Source: Candidatus Aminicenantota bacterium
GTDB lineage: Bacteria; Acidobacteriota; Aminicenantia; Aminicenantales; JAFGAV01
Length of the DNA stretch: 9,738 nucleotides
Reading direction: 5' to 3'
NCBI GenBank assembly: GCA_016867615.1
Contig: VGJG01000038.1
Coordinates: 1-9,738 of the forward strand
Below the pieces are notes generated by a model. The model was not told where the DNA came from. It was given only the letters and a program-made list of their open reading frames with translations, and ran no database searches. The position numbers were made by a program, and so were the translations under genes. Within the stretch, counting starts at the first letter, position 1. The number at the start of each line of letters is the position of its first letter. Positions 1 through 6,441 of the stretch are shown piece by piece.

Positions 1-2263
1 ACTCCAGGTCGACCTTGTAGCAGCCGGCGGGACAGAGGTCGGCGAAGAACTTCGGCCCGAAGCGGATGACCGTTTTTCTCGACTCCGGCCGCAGCTCGAA
101 AGGCACCTCCCATCTGAAAATATCCGGAAACTTCCCGTCGCCCTTCCGGAGGAACGAAGAGGGATGGCCCCGGGGGTGCAGGGCGGTCGTCTCGGCCGCG
201 GAGAGCTTGCCCAAGGCTCCGAAATATGACAGGGCCATCGACTTGTCGCTCCAGTTCGACAGGAAGACGGGCATATACGCCGCCGGGATCCCCACCGCCA
301 GCCCGGCCAGTGTTTTTCTCAGCGCCGGAGCGCGGAATATAGCGCCGATCTTCCGGCCCGCAGCGTGAAAAAATGCCCGGAAGCCCGTCCACGATGGGAC
401 GGCCAGTTTTTTTTTCGTCCAGAGACCCAGGCCGGCCAGGACCAGATAAAAGCCCGCCAACACGAGGGCGCATTGGATGATGTAGCCGACCTGGTGGGGC
501 AGGATCAAGACGTTGCCCAGGCTGATGCTCCACAGCCGGTGAACCCTGTTCAGCAGAACGAAGCCCAGCCCGGCCGCGTAGAAGACCAGATGGGCCCAGG
601 ACGTGTGCGCCGCCAGGGCGCGCAGCGTCTGGCCGGCGAAGACCAGAAAGACGGGATAGAGCACCAGGCTCATGCGCGTCGTTTCCCAGGGCAGGCCGTG
701 CCAGGGGGTGATGCTTATGAGCAGGAAATAGGGAAGCGCCAGGGCCAGAAGCATCACCGTGCGGCGCCGGTCGAGCCGAACCCCCCAAAAGATTCCCGTC
801 AGGGTGAAAAAGAAAACGGGCGTCAGGGAGAGAAGCCCGGATCCGGTGTCGAAGAGATATCCGAAAAATCCCGAGGGCAGGATCGCGGCCCGGGTATAGG
901 TCGACCCCCACAGGCTGTACATGCTCCAGGGGAGCGGATTTCCGGTGATGGCGTAGAAGTAATACAGGTACCCCAGCCCGAACGCGGCCAGGACGAGGCT
1001 GACGACCAAGGCTCCCTTCCATCTCCTGTGTTCGAAGAGCTCACGATAGAGAAACAGCCCTAAGAGCCCCGCGGCCAGGGGAAAAAATCTTTGATGCAGC
1101 CAGGGCAAACAGCCGACGGCCAGGATCAGGGCCAGGGCGTTCCCCCCCGTCCTGCGGAAGGGGCAGAATACGGCGTTCAGCCCCAGGAGAAGAAAAAAGA
1201 TCGCCGCCGATTCCGGGTAGACCTGGAAAAGAAATTCCGGGACCTTCGTGGCGAGGAGCAGGGCCAGGAGAAGCAGGGCGGCGATCGCCGTCGAGCGGAA
1301 CATTCGGCGATAAAGCCTGGCCGCCAGGATAAAAAGGCCGAGGGCCAGGACAAAAAACACAAGCCTGGTGAAGACCAATTTGGCCGGAAGGAACATCAGC
1401 GCCTGGGTGTTGGGAATATCCCGATGAAAGACGGCCAGGTCGAGGAGATATCCCGGGAGCATCAAAAAAGATATGCCGGGCATATGGAAATGATAGATCC
1501 CCCCGTCCCGGCCCAGGACCGAGAAATGCCCGATGGCCCTCTCGCGAGCGGCGGCCGTCTTGTCCTTCAGCCACTGGACATAGACCTCGTCGCCGATGAA
1601 ATCATCGGTCAGGTCCAAGTCTCCGTCGCTGGCCAGGGAGTGCACCATCCTCAGGTATTTGGGCTCGTCCCCGGTGAAGACCATGAGGCTGGAGAACCGG
1701 TGAAAGAACGGGCTCAAAGTCAGGAAATGCACAAAGAGCAGGATCAACGGCGACAGGAGGAGGGCGGCTTTTTTGCCGTCCGGAAGCCGATGCGGCCGTT
1801 CGGGGCCCGACCTCCGGAAGAATCCGCCCGGCCGGAACCTGAAATGCAGGGAGGCGTTCATCCAAAGCACGGCGACGAGGACCGCCGCGCTCAGGAGGTG
1901 ATAGAGAGGAAGATAGAAGATGAATTTCAGGTGTTTTCCGTAGAGGAAACGGCCGAAGACCAGAAAGAGGAGCGGCGCCAGGGTCATCGCCTGGCGCAAC
2001 AGGGATCCCGGCAGGTCGACTCCTGTCCTGCGCGATCGGAGGAACCCGGGAATGAGAACCGCCAAGGCCAGAACGGGCAGGACCCAGAAGAAGTTATTCC
2101 AGAGGGACCCCAAATCGGAAAGATTGGCAAAGATCGAGACTCTCTCGGGCAGGACCTTCTTGAGGACGATGAGTCGGTGGTCGAACAAAAAAACGGCCAG
2201 GGAAAAGGAAGTCAGAACCACAAGCCCTACGGCGGACAGGAAAGCCGATAGTCGTCGCATCAT
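1..2263 (-). CDS. GT-C type multi-pass membrane glycosyltransferase-like protein (3' end outside window)
   Basis: This reading frame runs uninterrupted from ATG 2263-2261 to the left edge, giving 754 complete codons and no stop. An in-frame TGA at 2272-2270 and the adjacent ATGATG fix the start. The protein is very hydrophobic, with many predicted membrane spans up to about residue 615, then a mainly soluble C-terminal part that begins with one more hydrophobic stretch. A loop at about residues 194-215 carries GDEPKYL (Asp199-Glu200) followed by a DGDLDL stretch. This acidic pair at the start of an extracytoplasmic loop is typical of GT-C enzymes, where it helps bind a polyprenyl-phosphate sugar. 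A later VYPES segment also fits this family. About 190 residues and several membrane spans precede the acidic pair, deeper than in ordinary GT39 enzymes. The likely role is sugar transfer on the periplasmic face; donor and acceptor are unknown. It is divergent from the hydrolase gene at 2421. A run of nine A lies in codons 617-619. Family call is fairly secure, function is inference. Confidence 0.85.
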   Translation of the reverse strand, partial: MMRRLSAFLSAVGLVVLTSFSLAVFLFDHRLIVLKKVLPERVSIFANLSDLGSLWNNFFWVLPVLALAVLIPGFLRSRRTGVDLPGSLLRQAMTLAPLLFLVFGRFLYGKHLKFIFYLPLYHLLSAAVLVAVLWMNASLHFRFRPGGFFRRSGPERPHRLPDGKKAALLLSPLILLFVHFLTLSPFFHRFSSLMVFTGDEPKYLRMVHSLASDGDLDLTDDFIGDEVYVQWLKDKTAAARERAIGHFSVLGRDGGIYHFHMPGISFLMLPGYLLDLAVFHRDIPNTQALMFLPAKLVFTRLVFFVLALGLFILAARLYRRMFRSTAIAALLLLALLLATKVPEFLFQVYPESAAIFFLLLGLNAVFCPFRRTGGNALALILAVGCLPWLHQRFFPLAAGLLGLFLYRELFEHRRWKGALVVSLVLAAFGLGYLYYFYAITGNPLPWSMYSLWGSTYTRAAILPSGFFGYLFDTGSGLLSLTPVFFFTLTGIFWGVRLDRRRTVMLLALALPYFLLISITPWHGLPWETTRMSLVLYPVFLVFAGQTLRALAAHTSWAHLVFYAAGLGFVLLNRVHRLWSISLGNVLILPHQVGYIIQCALVLAGFYLVLAGLGLWTKKKLAVPSWTGFRAFFHAAGRKIGAIFRAPALRKTLAGLAVGIPAAYMPVFLSNWSDKSMALSYFGALGKLSAAETTALHPRGHPSSFLRKGDGKFPDIFRWEVPFELRPESRKTVIRFGPKFFADLCPAGCYKVDLE

Positions 2264-2296
2264 TGAAAATCAAGTCAAATCGGATTTTGGACGCCG

Positions 2297-2326
2297 ATTA
2301 TTCCACAGGCCGGAGGAGCAAGTCAA
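2297..2326 (-). promoter_or_regulatory. Predicted sigma70-type promoter for the minus-strand membrane protein
   Basis: Read on the minus strand, TTGACT (2326-2321) is followed after 18 bases by AATAAT (2302-2297); each hexamer matches the consensus at five of six positions. Transcription would start near 2290, giving a leader of roughly 27 bases before ATG 2263. No clear Shine-Dalgarno sequence is visible in that leader. The site lies in the only AT-richer gap between divergent genes, which supports it. Confidence 0.5.
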
Positions 2327-2372
2327 CTTGGAAGGGAAATCCTCTTCACGCCGACATGAGGGGCGTTGCTTC

Positions 2373-2401
2373 TTGAAACAGGGTTCGGAATCGGATAGAA
2401 T
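2373..2401 (+). promoter_or_regulatory. Predicted sigma70-type promoter for the SGNH hydrolase gene and downstream operon
   Basis: TTGAAA (2373-2378) and TAGAAT (2396-2401) are separated by 17 bases; each hexamer differs from consensus at one position. Transcription would begin near 2408, only about 13 bases before ATG 2421, so the 5' leader would be very short and lacks a recognisable Shine-Dalgarno sequence. This is the strongest promoter-like sequence I found on the plus strand. Confidence 0.55.
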
Positions 2402-2420
2402 ACCGGTTTCTTTAGCTAAA

Positions 2421-4505
2421 ATGTCTGCCAAAAACGTCGTGTTCATTCTCCCCCTTCTTTTTCCGGTCTTTCTGTCCCCTTTGAGGGCTTCCGCCGATCC
2501 GGGCCCGGTCTTCACCAAGCCCGAGATCAACGAAAGGGGAGAAATCGTGATTTTCAGCCGGGATGACGAATTCCGGCTTCACCTGCGGACGGTCGACCCC
2601 TGGAGCGGAAAGACCGAAAGCCGGGAAATCTCCCTCGGGCCCCGAGCCGGGCTGCCCAAGCTGAAAAAGGACGGGCGGGGCAGGGTCTGGGCGGCTTGGC
2701 CGGAGGAAGACGGGCCCGGTGTCCGCATCGCTCTCGGAACGCTCGATGACCTCCCCTACCCGAGGTTGAGAATGCCGTCCCGGATCTCCGCCGAGCTTCC
2801 CTGGGATTTCGCCCTGGATGAGACGGGCGACGCCTGGCTGGCCTGGGTCGAAGACAAGGGCGGCGGACGGTCGGTCCGCGCGGAGAGCGCCGCGGCGGGA
2901 AGCGCCAGGACGATCTCCTCGTCCAGCGAGGAAATCAACGCGCTCTCACTCCTCTGTGATTCCGCGGGCGCCGCATGGGCCTTCTGGACAGCCGTGACGC
3001 CCCGCCGGGAACAGATCTATTCCAGCACACACAACGGCCGGGCCTGGTCGGAGGAACTCCTCATGACCCCCGGCCGGGAAACGCCCAGCATCACCCCCCG
3101 CGTCGCCGCCGGCCGGGACGGAACCCTGTGGCTCGTCTGGTCCGGTTATAACGGCCGGAAATACGAGATCCTGGCCCGGACTTGGAACGGCCGCTCCTGG
3201 TCCCCCGCCCGGGCTCTGACGGGAAACTCCGGGGCCAACGATGTCTTCCCCTCCGTGGAACTGGCCTTCGGAACCCTTCCCGTCGTCTCCTGGGTTCGCT
3301 TCACGGCCGAGGGCCGGAGCGAATGGACGCGCTGCGGAACGCCGGGCGGATGGCAGGCGGAAGACCGCTGGCCCTCTTCCGCGGGTCGTCAACCCTTTGT
3401 CCCCGTGGCGGTGAGCGGCGACCGGGCGTTTCTCCTCCGCGAGGAACACGGTTCGGTCCGGGCCGAAGTCCGCTTCCTGTTCACCGACCAGGAACATCCC
3501 GCCGGCCCGCCGTCGCCCCTCGGCCGCCCGGACCGGCTGCCGGAGCTCAATCGGGTCTTGCTCCCGGATTTCATCTACAACCCGTCCCTCAAGGAGTACG
3601 TCTACATCGCCCTGGGAGACAGCATCACCTACGGCATCTGCGACGAGAACGGATACGACGACCCCACGGACTATATCCCCGAAAAATCCTATCCTCCCCG
3701 GCTGGAAGCGCTCCTCTCCAATCACTTCGGCCCCCATCAGGTCAAGAACGAGGGCGTTCCCGGGGAGAGCACCATCCAGGGATTGGCCCGCCTGAGCTCG
3801 GTCCTGGCCGCCTACCAGGCCAGGTACATCCTCATCCTGGAGGGCACGAACGACATCATCTGGAACGACTATTCCCTGGACACGACGATATTCAACCTCA
3901 GGGAAATGCTCCGCCTCAGCCTGGAATACGGGCTCCTGCCCGCCCTGGCGACCTGCATTCCCAAGTTCGGCCGGAACGCCTTTCCGGCCAGGCTGGCCGG
4001 CCTGAACGCCCGGATCCGTCTCTTGGCCGCGGAGCGGCCCGTCCCCCTCGTGGACCTCAACCGGGATTTCGCGGAATACCCCGAGAGCGACGGCGGAGCG
4101 CAATCCCTCTACTGTTGGGGCGAGGACAGAACCCATCCCAACGAAAAAGGCTACCAGTTCATGGCCGAGAAATGGTTCGAAGCCATTAGGCGCTTTCCCT
4201 TCCCCCCGGGGGATTTCAGAGTCCGCCGCGCTTACGACGACATCCTTTTTTTCAGGGCCGAGGGGAATTACCTGGAATGGTCGGACAACCCCAAGATCCT
4301 CGACGCCGGGCAGATCGGGGAATACCGGGTTTATCGCAAGAAGGCATCCGAGAGCCCCTCGGCCTTCAGCCTGCTGTCCTCCGTCGCGGGACGGCGGTCC
4401 TATTTCGACACATCCATCCAAGCCGGCGTCGTTTACACCTATGTCGTCTCGACCGTCTTGTCCGATAACATGGAAGGGCCCAGCACTCCGCCCTTGAATC
4501 AATAG
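2421..4505 (+). CDS. Secreted SGNH/GDSL hydrolase with N-terminal propeller-like repeats and C-terminal Fn3-like domain
   Basis: 694 residues. ATG 2421 is chosen because it begins a clear signal peptide (basic start, hydrophobic core, likely cleavage after RASA near residue 25) just downstream of a good promoter; the frame stays open upstream, but that part is antisense to the neighbouring gene. Residues about 30-390 hold repeats with a D-x-x-G-x-x-W-x-x-W core (Asp at 84, 133, 180, 233) and NGRxWS motifs at 205 and 256, a period near 50 residues, suggesting a sialidase/BNR-like beta-propeller. Residues about 392-595 form an SGNH hydrolase: GDS with nucleophile Ser401, block II Gly448, GTND with Asn477, and D-x-x-H with Asp569 and His572, so all catalytic positions are present. 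About 598-694 resembles a fibronectin type III domain. It should be an exported esterase or deacylase acting on an envelope or extracellular glycan or lipid; substrate unknown. It heads the plus-strand gene cluster, 16 bases before the next gene. Confidence 0.9.
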   Translation: MSAKNVVFILPLLFPVFLSPLRASADPGPVFTKPEINERGEIVIFSRDDEFRLHLRTVDPWSGKTESREISLGPRAGLPKLKKDGRGRVWAAWPEEDGPGVRIALGTLDDLPYPRLRMPSRISAELPWDFALDETGDAWLAWVEDKGGGRSVRAESAAAGSARTISSSSEEINALSLLCDSAGAAWAFWTAVTPRREQIYSSTHNGRAWSEELLMTPGRETPSITPRVAAGRDGTLWLVWSGYNGRKYEILARTWNGRSWSPARALTGNSGANDVFPSVELAFGTLPVVSWVRFTAEGRSEWTRCGTPGGWQAEDRWPSSAGRQPFVPVAVSGDRAFLLREEHGSVRAEVRFLFTDQEHPAGPPSPLGRPDRLPELNRVLLPDFIYNPSLKEYVYIALGDSITYGICDENGYDDPTDYIPEKSYPPRLEALLSNHFGPHQVKNEGVPGESTIQGLARLSSVLAAYQARYILILEGTNDIIWNDYSLDTTIFNLREMLRLSLEYGLLPALATCIPKFGRNAFPARLAGLNARIRLLAAERPVPLVDLNRDFAEYPESDGGAQSLYCWGEDRTHPNEKGYQFMAEKWFEAIRRFPFPPGDFRVRRAYDDILFFRAEGNYLEWSDNPKILDAGQIGEYRVYRKKASESPSAFSLLSSVAGRRSYFDTSIQAGVVYTYVVSTVLSDNMEGPSTPPLNQ

Positions 4506-4511
4506 CATCAT

Positions 4512-4516
4512 GGAGG
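4512..4516 (+). promoter_or_regulatory. Ribosome binding site that decides a TTG start
   Basis: GGAGG at 4512-4516 lies five bases before TTG 4522, ideal spacing. The same bases overlap the ATG at 4510, which itself has no Shine-Dalgarno sequence upstream. The TTG also places two lysines directly after the initiator, giving a standard signal peptide. Confidence 0.65.
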
Positions 4517-4521
4517 AATTC

Positions 4522-5760
4522 TTGAAGAAATCATTTACCCCTATCCGGGGCATCCTCTGCGGCCTCGTTCTTGTCGCGACCCTGTCTTTTCCCGCGGCGG
4601 CTCAGGAGCCTCCCCCCGAGCCGGCGGTTCCCGCCCAGGAGACGGTCTCGGTCCTCAAGGAGATCTCATACAAAAAAACCCCCGTCGCCGGCCAGCTCGT
4701 GGTCACGGTCCGGCTCGAGGGCACGTTTGCCTTCGAAACCTTCGCCCTGACCGGCCCCATGCGTTTGGTCATCGATTTCAGCCCCGTAAACGGGATCGAC
4801 GCGCCGCCGGTCACGACGGTCAACGACGCGGGCCTGCGGAACATCCGCGCCGGGCAGTTTCTGCCCTCGGTGGCCCGGGTGGTGTTCGACCTGGACGACC
4901 GCGCCCCCTCCTACAGCATCACCTCCCTGCCCGACGGAGTGAGGGTCGCCTTCTGGAGGGAGGCTTCGGCCGGGGTCGAAGCGAGTCCCGCGCCCGTTCC
5001 GGCCGAGAAACCCGTCGCCCCCGTCCCCGCTCCTTCCGGATTGGTGCTGCGCGGAGGCCCGGGGATGACGCTGTTCTTCAAGCCGGAATTCGCGGTCAAG
5101 AGAGACTTCGGGCTCTACGGCGAGACCGCCTCGGTGACCGAAAGGTTGAACCAGAAGATCGCCCCCGTCTTCGACGTCGGGCTGGGAAAGCGCATCAACC
5201 CCCAATTCAGCGCCGGTCTGGGCGTCGCCTACCAGACGCTGCGCCCGGACCCCTCGCTCGAAGCCAGCCTCCCTCATCCTTTCCAGGCCAACACCTTTCG
5301 CCAAGTGACCTTCGAGACCGAGGACCTGACCGAGAACATGTGGGTCATCTCCCAGACCGTCACCAAACCGCGCCAGGTCAGGCGCCTGGACACCGGCCTG
5401 TGGACCGTCACCGCCTGGGGCCTGTATTCCGTTTACCAGACGGAGACAATCGACGTCTCCGCCGGCCCGGTCCTGGGCCTCTCTTTCGGCAGTCTCTATT
5501 CGCTGGAGGATTTCGAGGTCACTGAAAAGTCGCCCTACCAGAGCAAAGACGTCACCCTGACCTCGGTCACTTACACGGAGAATAAATTTATCAAGCTCGA
5601 CCCCGGAATGCTCCTCTCGGGCGCCTACACCCTGGGCGACAACCTCAACGTCTTCGCCACCCTGCGCCTTCATTACGTGGACGTCATGGTGGAGAGCCTG
5701 CAGAGACGCGCCAGCCTGTTCCGCCTGAACCTGCTCCTGGGCCTGGAGTACGGGTTCTGA
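4522..5760 (+). CDS. AMIN domain protein with C-terminal outer-membrane beta-barrel
   Basis: 412 residues from TTG 4522, chosen for the GGAGG five bases upstream; the in-frame ATG at 4510 would add four residues. The signal peptide starts MKKSF and is probably cut after an AAA stretch near residue 27. Residues about 42-147 match the AMIN domain, with the hallmark IRAGQF (108-113) and RVVFDL (119-124) stretches. AMIN domains in AmiC and PilQ bind peptidoglycan or localise proteins in the periplasm. A Pro/Ala/Val-rich linker (about 149-173) leads to about 240 residues of alternating amphipathic strands ending in Tyr-Gly-Phe, the C-terminal Phe typical of BAM-assembled barrels. No amidase or secretin domain is present. 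The likely role is a barrel tethered to or positioned by peptidoglycan; a transport or structural role cannot be told apart. It sits 16 bases after the hydrolase stop, so probably co-transcribed. Domain calls are secure, function is unknown. Confidence 0.88.
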   Translation: MKKSFTPIRGILCGLVLVATLSFPAAAQEPPPEPAVPAQETVSVLKEISYKKTPVAGQLVVTVRLEGTFAFETFALTGPMRLVIDFSPVNGIDAPPVTTVNDAGLRNIRAGQFLPSVARVVFDLDDRAPSYSITSLPDGVRVAFWREASAGVEASPAPVPAEKPVAPVPAPSGLVLRGGPGMTLFFKPEFAVKRDFGLYGETASVTERLNQKIAPVFDVGLGKRINPQFSAGLGVAYQTLRPDPSLEASLPHPFQANTFRQVTFETEDLTENMWVISQTVTKPRQVRRLDTGLWTVTAWGLYSVYQTETIDVSAGPVLGLSFGSLYSLEDFEVTEKSPYQSKDVTLTSVTYTENKFIKLDPGMLLSGAYTLGDNLNVFATLRLHYVDVMVESLQRRASLFRLNLLLGLEYGF

Positions 5761-5832
5761 CCCGGAGGGTGCGCCTCTCCCGCGCCGTCCCGGCGGCGAA
5801 GGGGGGCGGGCCTTTTTCCGGCGGACGATTTG

Positions 5833-5841
5833 TGTTATGTT
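5833..5841 (+). promoter_or_regulatory. Possible extended -10 promoter for the small barrel gene
   Basis: TGTTATGTT at 5833-5841 fits an extended -10 element (TG, one base, then TATGTT, four of six to consensus). No good -35 hexamer is seen at the right distance. A start near 5848 would exclude the in-frame ATG at 5837 and leave ATG 5864. This is weak evidence for a second transcript start inside the cluster. Confidence 0.25.
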
Positions 5842-5863
5842 GGATCGGGATCCCGGAAGGGCC

Positions 5864-6433
5864 ATGAAGAACGCAGCGCAACTCGGCGCCTTGGTGTCGT
5901 TGATCGTCCTTTCCTTCCGTCCTCTTCCCGGATCGGAAAGACAGGGGACTCTCGAGTTCTACACCGGCCGATACGACATCAACGAACCTCTGTTCAAGAC
6001 CGTTTACGTCGAAGCGGGGTCGATCCAGGGGCTGATCCTGTCCTCGTCTCTGGTCTTCAATTTCGATTTTTATATCGAACTCAAGGCCCTTTACCGCAAG
6101 GGAGAACTGACCTACACCAAGCAGCCCACGACCCTCGTCCTCGCTCCGGTCTCCCTGGGGCTGCGTTACGTTCTGCCCCTGGGCTTCGTCCAGCCCTATG
6201 CCGGCGGGGGGCTCGATTATTATCTTTTCTTCGAGACCAACCCCATCGGCTCTTTCTTCAATTACGTCCGGGGATATCACGGGCTGGGCGGCGTGTACCT
6301 CCGCTTCTTCAAAAAATTCCCCGTCCTGCTGAATTTCAAGGTCAAATACACCAAGGCCGCTTTCGAGGTCAACAACAGACGGATCGAGCTCGGCGGACCG
6401 GAATACGGAGCCGCTCTGGTCATCGCCTTTTGA
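5864..6433 (+). CDS. Small outer-membrane beta-barrel protein
   Basis: 189 residues from ATG 5864, which begins an MKN-type signal peptide with a hydrophobic core to about residue 18 and has a purine-rich GGAAGGG just upstream (5855-5861). An in-frame ATG at 5837 would add nine polar residues before the signal peptide and is less likely. The mature part is short and built of alternating hydrophobic and polar strands rich in Phe, Tyr and Gly, with turns between them, ending in Ala-Phe. This is the pattern of a small, perhaps eight-stranded, OmpW/OmpX-like or 'outer membrane beta-barrel' domain protein. The signal peptidase site is not a clean A-x-A. No enzymatic motif is visible. It lies 103 bases after the AMIN-barrel gene and 8 bases before the radical SAM gene, so it is likely co-transcribed with the latter. 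I do not recognise a named gene; function unknown. Confidence 0.82.
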   Translation: MKNAAQLGALVSLIVLSFRPLPGSERQGTLEFYTGRYDINEPLFKTVYVEAGSIQGLILSSSLVFNFDFYIELKALYRKGELTYTKQPTTLVLAPVSLGLRYVLPLGFVQPYAGGGLDYYLFFETNPIGSFFNYVRGYHGLGGVYLRFFKKFPVLLNFKVKYTKAAFEVNNRRIELGGPEYGAALVIAF

Positions 6434-6441
6434 TAATCCGA

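Noticed and set aside
365..2251. Long plus-strand open frames (365-1063 and 1091-2251) opposite the membrane protein
   Set aside because: Their translations are rich in Gln, Gly, Arg and Glu with no fold signal, while the minus strand gives one continuous hydrophobic GT-C-like protein. They are GC-driven antisense shadows.
2052..2420. Upstream extension of the SGNH hydrolase frame
   Set aside because: It overlaps the divergent gene's coding sequence and both promoters, and the signal peptide begins only at 2421.
2946..4553. 535-codon minus-strand open frame opposite the SGNH hydrolase
   Set aside because: It is antisense to a gene with an intact catalytic motif set and has Gly/Asp/Val-rich, featureless composition; no start signal or domain.
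5783..5795. Hairpin CGCCG-TCC-CGGCG as a terminator after the AMIN-barrel gene
   Set aside because: The stem is only five pairs and the nearby T run (5813-5817) is 17 bases away, so it does not fit an intrinsic terminator.
5830..6441. Upstream extension of the radical SAM frame
   Set aside because: It overlaps the small barrel gene in another frame and is Arg/Pro-rich shadow sequence; the family's N-terminus begins at GTG 6442.
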